A stretch of DNA of 29,259 nucleotides from CAYJRR01 sp964372275 [NCBI: uncultured bacterium] (lineage in GTDB: Bacteria > CAYJRR01): NCBI GenBank assembly GCA_964372275.1, contig CAYJRR010000057.1, positions 1-29,259 on the forward strand, in the 5' to 3' direction. Each line of letters begins with the position of its first letter. The stretch's first letter is position 1. Below, one piece after another: positions 7,766-15,067 of the stretch. The notes beneath the pieces were generated by a model. It was not told the origin of the DNA. It saw only the letters and a program-made list of their open reading frames with translations, and did not search any database. A program made the position numbers and the translations under genes.

Positions 7766-8457
7766 CGGCGCGTCCTCGGCTGGAGGACGGTGAGCGAGAC
7801 GTTCACCAGGAAGGCGATCGCCAGAAGGATGGCGCCGAGCCCGATCGCGCGGTCGAAACGCCCCATGCGCGCCTCGGTGATCGTCGCCGTGGTGAGCACG
7901 CGGGTCGATCCGGAGAGGTTTCCGCCCAGCATCATCGCCGCGCCGACCTCCGCCACCGCCGCCCCGAACCCGGCCATGCAGGCGGCGAGCACCCCGCGCC
8001 GGGCCTCCCCCGCGAGAAGGCGCGCCGCCTGGACCGGCGTCGCCCCCAGCGCCTCGACCTGCAACCGGACGCGCGGGTCGATCGACTGCACCGCGGCCGC
8101 CGTCAGGCCGGCGATCACCGGGAAGGCGATGATCGCCTGCCCGATCAGCACCGCCGTCGGCGTGTAGAGGAGCCGCAGCCCCCCGAGCGGCCCTTCGCGC
8201 CACAAGAGGACGGTGAGCACCAGACCGACCAGCACCGTCGGCAGCCCCATCCCGGTGAAGAGGAGCGCCAGGACGAACCGACGTCCGGGGACGCGCCCCA
8301 GCGCCACCAAGAGCCCCGCCGGAACCCCGAGGGCGACCGAGACCAGCGTCGCCCCGCCGGAGATCAGCACCGTCCGCGCCGCGATCCCCCACAGTTCCGG
8401 ATCGCCGCGCAGGAGGAGCGTCAGCGCCGCGAGGAGGCCATCGCGGATCAGTTCCAC
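7762..8457 (-). CDS. tupB: tungstate ABC transporter permease
   Basis: A 231-residue inner-membrane permease. It closely follows the TupB pattern: start VELIRDGLLAALTLLLRGDP, GLPTVLVGLVLTVLLWREGP, LLYTPTAVLIGQAIIAFPVI, the cytoplasmic coupling loop EALGATPVQAARLLAGEARR, and AGFGAAVAEVGAAMMLGGNL followed by the TRVLTTATITE stretch that is strongly kept in tungstate permeases. About five or six transmembrane helices are visible. The pair forms the membrane channel for the oxyanion delivered by TupA. The GTG at 8457 begins 10 bp inside the end of tupA, and the stop overlaps the tupC start, so the three proteins are translated as a coupled unit. Confidence 0.92.
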   Translation of the reverse strand: MELIRDGLLAALTLLLRGDPELWGIAARTVLISGGATLVSVALGVPAGLLVALGRVPGRRFVLALLFTGMGLPTVLVGLVLTVLLWREGPLGGLRLLYTPTAVLIGQAIIAFPVIAGLTAAAVQSIDPRVRLQVEALGATPVQAARLLAGEARRGVLAACMAGFGAAVAEVGAAMMLGGNLSGSTRVLTTATITEARMGRFDRAIGLGAILLAIAFLVNVSLTVLQPRTRR

Positions 8458-9338
8458 GCTGCCGCCCTCGGCGTGAACAACCCCGACGAGGAGATCACCG
8501 CCGCTGCCGCCGGGCCGAGGAGCCATTCGCGCAGCGCCGCCGCGCCCCCCGCCGACTCCGCCCGATGCCGCTCGGGGTTGGCCCGCATCACGTGGTAGTC
8601 GTTCACGAGCATCGCGGCGGACGGCCCGCTTCGCCCATCGATCAACGGCACGAGAACGCGCAGGCGCATGCGCGAAACGGTCGCGGCGTCGGCGAGTACG
8701 TACGCCCCACGTTCGTCCGCGATCAGCAGCGTCTGCCCCTGCCCGAGGCCGGTCTCGGTGTACCGCGCGGCCCTCGCCACCGGCGAGCGCTCGTCGGGTC
8801 CCAGATCGACTCGTTGGGCGAGCGACCAGATCTGGCGCTCCTTCATGTGCGTCCCCGACCGATCGCCACGCGAGACGAACGGTTCGCCGGTCTCGTTGAT
8901 CCGCCGGAACGCCTCCACGACGTCGCCGCCGGCCTCGCGGACCTTGGCCGGATCTTCGTACGGACCCAACAGGACGAACCGGTTCCACATCAGGGGCGTG
9001 CGCTCGATCAGGTGCCCCGTCAAGACGGAGTGCCATTCGGCCGCCGGGGAGTGCGCCACCACCACGTCGGCCTCCCCCTTCTCCGCGAGAAGCAGCGCCT
9101 CGCCGCTGCCGGCGGCGATCGCGCGCACCGGCCGGCCGATCGCCGCCGACGCCGCCGGCACCAGCCGCTCCAGGAGCCCGGAGTCCTCGACCGAGGTGGT
9201 CGTCACCAGCGTCACCGGTCCCGACTCGGTCGGCGCCGCCTCGCGCCCGCGCCGGCATCCGGCGATCGCGAGCAGCCCGCCGACGGCCAGGAGGATGCGC
9301 AGGCGGGCGCGCGACGCACCCCCGAAGGCGAAGGGCAT
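8448..9338 (-). CDS. tupA: tungstate-binding lipoprotein
   Basis: A 296-residue substrate-binding protein. Signal peptide with a lipobox IAGC (Cys28), so it is probably anchored to the outer face of the inner membrane. The mature part starts with the TupA hallmark TTTSVEDSGLL (46-56), whose Thr/Ser residues bind the oxyanion in this family. Then come GSGEALLLAEKGEADVVVAH, the RFVLLGPYEDPAKVRE segment and FVSRGDRSGTHMKERQIW, all characteristic of TupA rather than ModA. The ATG at 9338 was chosen because it gives a compact signal peptide; a GTG 27 bases upstream is an alternative. No strong ribosome site is seen at either. It is the first gene of the minus-strand tupABC set and diverges from the efflux operon. 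Tungsten is needed for enzymes such as aldehyde oxidoreductases and some formate dehydrogenases, none of which is in this window. Confidence 0.93.
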   Translation of the reverse strand: MPFAFGGASRARLRILLAVGGLLAIAGCRRGREAAPTESGPVTLVTTTSVEDSGLLERLVPAASAAIGRPVRAIAAGSGEALLLAEKGEADVVVAHSPAAEWHSVLTGHLIERTPLMWNRFVLLGPYEDPAKVREAGGDVVEAFRRINETGEPFVSRGDRSGTHMKERQIWSLAQRVDLGPDERSPVARAARYTETGLGQGQTLLIADERGAYVLADAATVSRMRLRVLVPLIDGRSGPSAAMLVNDYHVMRANPERHRAESAGGAAALREWLLGPAAAAVISSSGLFTPRAAAWN

Positions 9339-9424
9339 CCGCCGCAGATGGGCCCGTCTCACGGCCTCGACGTAGCACTCCTCCCCGCCCCCGTCGAGTC
9401 GACGCCGAATCCGTCCGTCGCCGG

Positions 9425-9453
9425 TTGGCGGGCCGCCGGCGGTCGTGTAGGAT
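9425..9453 (+). promoter_or_regulatory. putative sigma70-type promoter of the efflux operon
   Basis: TTGGCG (9425-9430), a 17-base spacer and TAGGAT (9448-9453). Each hexamer matches its consensus at 4 of 6 positions. Predicted transcription starts near 9460, about 18 bases before the ATG at 9478. It sits in the gap between the divergent tupA and the fusion-protein gene. Confidence 0.5.
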
Positions 9454-9477
9454 CCGCCGCTTCTTTTGGGCTCCCGG

Positions 9478-10659
9478 ATGGCCACCGATCCCCTCTCCTC
9501 GGACCTCGCCTCGCTGCGGATCGACCGCGACGAAAACCCGGCCATCGCCCGCGGCCGGCGCCAGCTCGCGGTCGGGGCGGCGCTGGCGGTGGTCGTCGTG
9601 GCGGGGGGGGCCTTCGCCCTTCGGTCGTTGTCGACGACCTACTCCAAGGTGGAGGTGGCGGTCACCGAAGTCCGGCTCGTCTCGCCGGCGCAAGGATCGG
9701 TCGAAGTGACCAGCACCGGCTACGTCGTGCCGCAGGTCGCCTCCAAGGTCGGCGCCAAGCTGCTCGGGCGGGTGGCCGAAGTGCGCGTCGAGGAGGGCTC
9801 CCGGGTCGAGGCCGGCCAGGTGCTGGTGCGACTCGACGACGCCGAGCAACGCTCGGCCATCTCCGCCGCAAAGGCCCGCGAGGAGGCGGCGAAGGCGACG
9901 CTGGCCGAAACCAACGGGCAGTTCGAGCGGGAACGGGCGCTGGCGGAACAGGGGGCGTCGGCGCGGTCGGTCGCCGAGGACCTGGGCTCCCGCGTCGACT
10001 CGCTCGCCGCCGCCGCCAAGGCGGCCGAGGCGGAGCGGATCGAGAAGGAGGTCGTGCTCCGCTACGCGACGATCGTCGCCCCGATCGACGGCGTGGTGGT
10101 CGCCAAGCCGGCGGAGGTGGGGGAGCTGGTCGGACCCGGCACCGGTCCGGTCGTCGAGCTCGCCGACTTCTCGTCGCTGTTGGTCGAGACCGACGTGCCG
10201 GAGGGGAAGCTCCACCGCATCCGTCCCGGCGCGCCCGCGGAGATCGTCCTCGACGCCTACCCGGCCCGGCGCTACCGCGGCGAGGTGACCGAGATCGGTC
10301 CGCGCGTCAATCGCGCGAAGGCGACGGCGATCGCCAAGGTGAAGTTCGTCGACCCGGCGGAGGGGGTGCTGCCGGAGATGGCGGCCCGGGTCGGCTTCCT
10401 GGCGAACGCGCTCGCCGCCGATTCGATGAAGGAGCCGCCGAAGCTCGTCGTCCCCGCCTCCGCGGTGGTCGATCGCGCCGGGGCCAAGGTCGTCTTCCGG
10501 ATCGACGACGGAAAGGCGCGGATCGTTCCGGTGACGCTGGGGTCCGCCGTCGGATCCGGCTTCGAGCTGAAGAGCGGGCCCCGCGAAGGGACCCGCCTGG
10601 TGTCCTCCCCGCCGCCGTCGTTGGCGGACGGGCAATCGATCAAGGAGAAGAGTCCGTGA
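9478..10659 (+). CDS. MacA-like periplasmic adaptor (HlyD/RND membrane fusion family)
   Basis: A 393-residue adaptor with a cytoplasmic N-terminus, one membrane anchor at ~32-50 (AVGAALAVVVVAGGAFALRS) and a periplasmic part. The first half-lipoyl is at VASKVGAKLLGRVAEVRVEE and VEAGQVLVRLDD, an Ala-rich coiled coil covers about 125-190, the second half-lipoyl is at TIVAPIDGVVVAKPAEVGEL, and then beta-barrel and membrane-proximal domains follow (EIVLDAYPARRYRGEV; VPASAVVD). Such proteins bridge an inner-membrane ABC pump and an outer-membrane TolC channel. The ATG at 9478 is preferred over a TTG four codons upstream. The stop overlaps the ATPase start (GTGA), with AAGGAG just upstream serving that start. 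With the ATPase, two permeases and a facing TolC-family gene, this fits a MacAB-TolC-like machine. Substrate is unknown. Confidence 0.9.
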   Translation: MATDPLSSDLASLRIDRDENPAIARGRRQLAVGAALAVVVVAGGAFALRSLSTTYSKVEVAVTEVRLVSPAQGSVEVTSTGYVVPQVASKVGAKLLGRVAEVRVEEGSRVEAGQVLVRLDDAEQRSAISAAKAREEAAKATLAETNGQFERERALAEQGASARSVAEDLGSRVDSLAAAAKAAEAERIEKEVVLRYATIVAPIDGVVVAKPAEVGELVGPGTGPVVELADFSSLLVETDVPEGKLHRIRPGAPAEIVLDAYPARRYRGEVTEIGPRVNRAKATAIAKVKFVDPAEGVLPEMAARVGFLANALAADSMKEPPKLVVPASAVVDRAGAKVVFRIDDGKARIVPVTLGSAVGSGFELKSGPREGTRLVSSPPPSLADGQSIKEKSP

Positions 10660-11360
10660 GCGCAAACGTCGCAGCCCGCCCCTCGACGGCCGAGTCGATC
10701 ATCCGCCTCCGCGGCATCAAGAAGACCTTCTGGCGAGGGAAGGAGCCGGTGAAGGTGCTCGACGGGCTCGACCTCGAGATCCCGACCGGATCGTTCGAGG
10801 CGCTGATGGGGCCTTCCGGCTCGGGCAAGTCGACACTGCTGAACCTGATCGCCGGTCTCGATCGCCCCACCGACGGGACGGTGGAGGTGCAGGGGAAGTC
10901 GATCGGCACGATGGGCGAAGGGGAGCTCGCCGCGTGGCGCTCGCGGACGATCGGCTTCATCTTCCAGGCGTTCAACCTGATTCCGGTGCTGACCGCCGCG
11001 CAGAACGTCGAGCTGCCGCTGCTGTTGACCCGCCTGCCGAAGGCGGAGCGCCGGAAGCGGGCGGCGACGGCGCTCAAGGTGGTGGGCCTGGCCGACCGCG
11101 CCGACCACTTTCCGCGCCAGCTCTCCGGCGGCCAGGAGCAGCGGGTCTCGATCGCCCGCGCCATCGTCAACGATCCGGCGATCCTGATCGCCGACGAGCC
11201 GACCGGGAACCTCGACCGGCAGGCGAGCGACGACATCCTGTCGCTGCTCGCCACGCTCAACAAGGAGTTCGGCAAGGCGATCCTGATGGTGACCCACGAC
11301 TCGGCCGCCGCCGAGCGGGCGGGGATCATCCGCCGCCTCGACAAGGGCGTGCTGGTATGA
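10656..11360 (+). CDS. MacB/LolD-type ABC transporter ATP-binding protein
   Basis: A 234-residue ATPase of the MacB/LolD/FtsE class, which drives mechanical work across the periplasm rather than classical transport. Seen: IIRLRGIKKTF start, Walker A GPSGSGKST, a Q-loop segment IFQAFNLIPVLTAAQNVELP typical of this class, signature LSGGQEQRVSIARA (Glu where Gln is usual after SGGQ), Walker B ILIADEP, then TGNLDRQ, and the switch His in MVTHD. Every catalytic element is present. GTG start at 10656 with AAGGAG about 9 bases upstream; it overlaps the adaptor stop and its own stop overlaps the first permease ATG (ATGA). It should dimerise and bind the two separate FtsX-type permeases that follow. 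Confidence 0.93.
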   Translation: MSANVAARPSTAESIIRLRGIKKTFWRGKEPVKVLDGLDLEIPTGSFEALMGPSGSGKSTLLNLIAGLDRPTDGTVEVQGKSIGTMGEGELAAWRSRTIGFIFQAFNLIPVLTAAQNVELPLLLTRLPKAERRKRAATALKVVGLADRADHFPRQLSGGQEQRVSIARAIVNDPAILIADEPTGNLDRQASDDILSLLATLNKEFGKAILMVTHDSAAAERAGIIRRLDKGVLV

Positions 11361-12523
11361 GCTTGGGCCTCTTCGCCGTCCGGAACCTGTTGCGCAACCG
11401 GCTGCGGACCGGTCTGACCGTGCTGGGCGTCGCCATCGCGGTGTTGGCCTTCGTGCTCCTGCAGACGGTCATCACCTCCTGGCTGTTGGGGATCACCACC
11501 GCCGCCAAGGACCGCGTCGTCACCCGGCACAAGGTGACGTTCGTGATGAGCCTCCCGAAGCGCTACGTGGAGCAGATCCGGGAGATCCCGGGGGTCACCA
11601 ACGCCACCTGGGCCAACTGGTTCGGGGGGAAGGACCCGACCCATCCCAACGAGTTCTTCATGGCGATCGCGGTCGACCCGACCACCTACCTCGACGTCTA
11701 CGACGAGCTCTACGTGTCGCCGGAGGCCAAGGCCTCGTGGATCGGGGACCGGCAGGGGGCGATCGTCGGGCCGGTGATCGCCCAGAAGTTCGGCTGGAAG
11801 GTCGGCGACACGATCACCCTCACCAGCGACATCTTCCCCGGCGAATGGAAGTACCGCGTCCACGCCATCTACGAGGCGCGGCGGAAGTCGGCCGACCGGT
11901 CGATGGTGATCTTCAACTGGGACTACCTGAACCAATCGCTGCCGGAGCGGGCCCAGGAGCAGGTCGGCTGGATCACCAGCCGCATCGCCGATCCGAACCA
12001 GGCGGCGCGGCTCTCGCTCGACATCGACCGGACGTTCGAGGAGCTCGACACCCAGACCTTGAGCCAGGACGAGGGGACGTTCCAGCGCTCCTTCATGGGG
12101 ATGATGACGGCGATCCTGAAGGCGATGAACGTCGTCTCGATCGTCATCCTGGCGATCATGATGCTGATCCTGGGGAACACCGTGGCGATGGGGGTGCGCG
12201 AGCGGGTGAAGGAGTACGGCGTCTTGCGCGCGATCGGGTTCCTCCCCGGCCACGTGGTGCGGCTGATCGTGGTCGAGGCGGCGACGCTCGGGATCGTCGG
12301 GGGGCTCGCCGGGCTGGTGATCGCCTACCCGCTGGTCGAGCTGGGGATGGGCTCGTTCCTCGAAGAGAACATGTCGGCCTACTTCCCCTACTTCGACATC
12401 CAGGCGCGGACGGTGGCGCTGTCGATCGCCGTCGCCGTGACCGGCGGGATGCTCGCCGCGGCGATCCCCGCCTGGCGCGCCTCCAGGCTGCAGGTCGCCC
12501 AGAGCCTGCGTCAGATCGCCTGA
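11357..12523 (+). CDS. FtsX/MacB-family permease subunit 1
   Basis: A 388-residue membrane protein with the MacB fold: a first transmembrane helix after LFAVRNLLRNRLRTGLTVLG (about residues 5-40), a periplasmic domain of ~220 residues (LPKRYVEQIREIPGVTNATW, VGDTITLTSDIFPGEWKYRV), then three transmembrane helices in the C-terminal third (ILKAMNVVSIVILAIMMLIL; the KEYGVLRAIGFLPGHVV coupling loop; MLAAAIPAWRASRLQVAQSL). The RAIGF loop contacts the ATPase. Unlike E. coli MacB, the permease is not fused to the ATPase, and a second permease follows 16 bp later, so a heterodimer is likely, as in LolCDE. A role in moving lipoproteins, toxic compounds or an envelope factor is equally possible. Confidence 0.9.
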   Translation: MSLGLFAVRNLLRNRLRTGLTVLGVAIAVLAFVLLQTVITSWLLGITTAAKDRVVTRHKVTFVMSLPKRYVEQIREIPGVTNATWANWFGGKDPTHPNEFFMAIAVDPTTYLDVYDELYVSPEAKASWIGDRQGAIVGPVIAQKFGWKVGDTITLTSDIFPGEWKYRVHAIYEARRKSADRSMVIFNWDYLNQSLPERAQEQVGWITSRIADPNQAARLSLDIDRTFEELDTQTLSQDEGTFQRSFMGMMTAILKAMNVVSIVILAIMMLILGNTVAMGVRERVKEYGVLRAIGFLPGHVVRLIVVEAATLGIVGGLAGLVIAYPLVELGMGSFLEENMSAYFPYFDIQARTVALSIAVAVTGGMLAAAIPAWRASRLQVAQSLRQIA

Positions 12524-12539
12524 CCCACCCGAGGAACCG

Positions 12540-13709
12540 ATGATCCCGATCTCCTACAACGTGCGCAGTCTCTCGGAACGGAAGGCGACCACCGCCGCGG
12601 CGGTGCTGGGCATCGCGCTGGTCGTATTCGTCCTCTCCTCCTCGATGATGCTCGCCGCCGGCATCCAGAAGACGATGGCCACCTCCGGCCGCGACGACCA
12701 GGCGATCGTGATGCGGAAGGGGAGCGACAACGAGCTGTCCTCCATCGTCGATTCGACGATGCCGGGGGTCGTCCTGGCCCAACCCGGCGTGAAGGTGGGC
12801 GAAGGGGGCGTGCCGCTCGGCGTCGGCGAGGTGGTGGTCGTCGCCGCGATGGAGAAGAAGGGGACGGCGGGGAGCGTCTCCAACGTGCAGATGCGGGGAG
12901 TCCCCGAATCGGCGCTGGCGTTCCGTTCGGGGCTGACCTTCGTCGCCGGCCGCCCGCCGAAGCCGGGGAGCGACGAGGCGGCGGTGGGCACAAGGCTGCG
13001 CGGGAAGTTCACGGGGCTCGACCTCGGCGAGAGCTTCGAGCCGCGCAAGAACCTCCCGATCCAGGTGGTCGGGATCTTCGCCGACGGCGGATCGTCGTAC
13101 GAGTCGGAGGTCTGGATGGACCTCGACACGCTGCGCGGGGCCTTCCGCCGCGACGGGATGGTCTCCTCCATCCGGGCCCGCCTCGACTCGCCGGCCGCCT
13201 TCGAGGCGTTCGAAACGGCGGTGGAGGAGGATCCGCGGATCGGCCTGGAGGCGATGCGCGAGACCGAGTTCTACGAGAAGGCCTCCGAGGACACGGCGAT
13301 GTTCCTCTCGGTGCTCGGGGGGATCATCTCCTTCTTCTTCGCCGCCGGGGCGATGGTCGGCGCGATGATCACCATGTACGCCTCGATCGCCAGCCGCCAG
13401 CGCGAGGTCGGCACGCTGCGCGCGCTCGGGTTCCGCCGCCGTACGATCTTGGGCTCCTTCCTCCTGGAGTCGGCGCTGATCGCGCTGATCGGGGGCGCGA
13501 TCGGCACCGTGGCGAGCCTGGGGATGGGGAGCCTCGAGTTCTCGATGATGAACCAGTCGACCTGGTCGGAGATCGTCTTCCGCTTCACCCCGACGGGGCG
13601 GATCCTGGTGACGGCGCTGGTGCTGGCGACGGCGATGGGCCTGGTCGGCGGCTTCCTCCCGGCGCTGCGTGCCGCGCGCCTCTCCACGGTCGAAGCGATG
13701 CGCGAATAG
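12540..13709 (+). CDS. FtsX/MacB-family permease subunit 2
   Basis: A 389-residue paralogue of the preceding permease: helix 1 from KATTAAAVLGIALVVFVLSS, a periplasmic domain (VQMRGVPESALAFRSGLTFV, GRPPKPGSDEAAVGTRLRGK, LPIQVVGIFADGGSSYESEV), then three C-terminal helices with the coupling loop SRQREVGTLRALGFRRRTIL and a typical ending FLPALRAARLSTVEAMRE. The periplasmic part carries a MacB_PCD-like core. It starts 16 bp after the first permease and most likely pairs with it on the shared ATPase. The stop is 23 bp from the stop of the convergent tolC-like gene. Family secure; substrate unknown. Confidence 0.9.
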   Translation: MIPISYNVRSLSERKATTAAAVLGIALVVFVLSSSMMLAAGIQKTMATSGRDDQAIVMRKGSDNELSSIVDSTMPGVVLAQPGVKVGEGGVPLGVGEVVVVAAMEKKGTAGSVSNVQMRGVPESALAFRSGLTFVAGRPPKPGSDEAAVGTRLRGKFTGLDLGESFEPRKNLPIQVVGIFADGGSSYESEVWMDLDTLRGAFRRDGMVSSIRARLDSPAAFEAFETAVEEDPRIGLEAMRETEFYEKASEDTAMFLSVLGGIISFFFAAGAMVGAMITMYASIASRQREVGTLRALGFRRRTILGSFLLESALIALIGGAIGTVASLGMGSLEFSMMNQSTWSEIVFRFTPTGRILVTALVLATAMGLVGGFLPALRAARLSTVEAMRE

Positions 13710-13732
13710 CGAAGACGCCGCGTCGGGGTCCG

Positions 13733-15043
13733 TCAGGGCCGGAGGTCTTCCCCGGCGGCGCGCTGGAGGGACAGGCGGGCGATGGCGAGCTCCCCTTCGG
13801 CGCGGATGCGGTCGACCTCGGCCGCGAGCGCGTCGCGGTCGGCGAGGATGACGTCGAGCTGGGTGGCGGTGCCGGCGCGGAAGCGGGCGCGGGTCTCCTC
13901 GGTCGCGGCGAGCGACACCTCGGCGCCGCGGCGGGTGGAGACGACCTTGGCGCGCGCCGCCTCCAACGACAGATACGCGGCGTGGATCTCGTCCCGGACC
14001 TTCTCCTCGGCGAGCCGCAGCCGGGCGCGCGCGTCCTCCAGCGCCGCGCGCCCCCGCCGAACGTCGGCGTAGCGAGCCCCCAGATCGAGGAGCTGCCAGT
14101 CGAGCTGGAGCCCCAGCTGCCAGGAGGTGTCCTCGGTCGCGAACCCCGGGGCGCTGGTGTAACGCTCCACCCCGACGGCGGAGAGCGTCGGCGCGTAGGC
14201 GAACCAGGAGGCGACGCGCACGCGCGCGAGCTGCGCAACCCGCTCCCTCGCCGCCGCCAAATCGGCCCGGGCCTTGGCGGCGCGCTCGGAGAGCTCCGCC
14301 TCCGGCCGCGAGGGCTCGAGTCCGAGCGGCGCCACCGCCAGCGACTCCGGCTCCGCCAGGCCGGAGAGCGTCGCCAGCTGGCGGCGCGCGGTGAGCCAGC
14401 CGCGCCGCGCGTCGATCAGCACCTGCTCGGCCTTGGTCACCTCCAGCTCGGCGCGGCGAACCGCCAGGTCGGTCGTCGCCCCGGCGGCGGCGCGCGTCGC
14501 GACGAAGCGGCGGTTCTCCTCGGCCGCCGACTTCGCGCGCTCGGTGGCGCGGATCACCTCCTGGAACGAAAGGGCGTCGTAGTAGGCGCGCGCGACGGAG
14601 AGGAGGAGGTCGGCCGCCGCCGCGCGGTCGTCCTCGCGCGCCGCCCGCACACCGGCCCGGGAGGCGGCGTAGCGGGCGATGCGGGTCGCGTCAAAGAGCG
14701 GCGCCTCCGCCGAGAGGACGGCGTCCTTCTGTTCCTGCGGCGTCAGCACGATCTCGGTCGGTGGGCCGCCACCGGGATCGGGGAAGACCGCCTTCGACTC
14801 GTACTGGTTGTAGCGGTAGTTCGCCGTCCCCCGCACCGTCGGCAGCAGATCGGACAGCGCCCGCAAACGCTCCGCCTCCGCCGTCTGCACCGCCGCGCGG
14901 GAGATCGTCCGGGCGGGGTTGTTTGCGAGCGCGGCGGCCATGAAGTCGGCGAGGGTCGGCGCGAGATCGGCCGGGACCGCCGGCGCGGCGGTCAGCGTCA
15001 CGGCGGCGGCAGCGGCGGCGGCGAATCGTGCGCGGGGGGGCAT
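13733..15043 (-). CDS. TolC-family outer-membrane channel protein
   Basis: A 436-residue outer-membrane efflux protein with a Sec signal (residues ~1-28, Ala-rich, ending APAVPA). The mature part has the internal repeat of the family: two long helical, Ala/Arg/Glu-rich stretches (LLLSVARAYYDALSFQEVIR; VRDEIHAAYLSLEAARAKVV), each preceded by a beta segment (LLPTVRGTANYRYNQY; WQLGLQLDWQLLDLGARYAD). The C-terminal part has the family-like RFRAGTATQLDVILADRDAL. Trimers make a barrel and a periplasmic tunnel that docks on an adaptor. The gene faces the adaptor/ATPase/permease operon tail to tail (23 bp), which suggests it supplies the channel but under separate control. It diverges from nadE across only 24 bp; its -10 (TATACT) implies a leader of only a few bases. 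Confidence 0.92.
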   Translation of the reverse strand: MPPRARFAAAAAAAVTLTAAPAVPADLAPTLADFMAAALANNPARTISRAAVQTAEAERLRALSDLLPTVRGTANYRYNQYESKAVFPDPGGGPPTEIVLTPQEQKDAVLSAEAPLFDATRIARYAASRAGVRAAREDDRAAAADLLLSVARAYYDALSFQEVIRATERAKSAAEENRRFVATRAAAGATTDLAVRRAELEVTKAEQVLIDARRGWLTARRQLATLSGLAEPESLAVAPLGLEPSRPEAELSERAAKARADLAAARERVAQLARVRVASWFAYAPTLSAVGVERYTSAPGFATEDTSWQLGLQLDWQLLDLGARYADVRRGRAALEDARARLRLAEEKVRDEIHAAYLSLEAARAKVVSTRRGAEVSLAATEETRARFRAGTATQLDVILADRDALAAEVDRIRAEGELAIARLSLQRAAGEDLRP

Positions 15044-15053
15044 CGCGGCGCGG

Positions 15054-15061
15054 AGTATAGT
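15054..15061. promoter_or_regulatory. symmetric -10 element shared by divergent tolC-like gene and nadE
   Basis: AGTATAGT reads TATAGT forward (15056-15061), 6 bases before the nadE GTG, and TATACT on the minus strand (15059-15054), 10 bases before the tolC-like ATG. No -35 was recognised in either direction. Both transcripts would have almost no leader. Confidence 0.5.
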
Positions 15062-15067
15062 CCGGCC

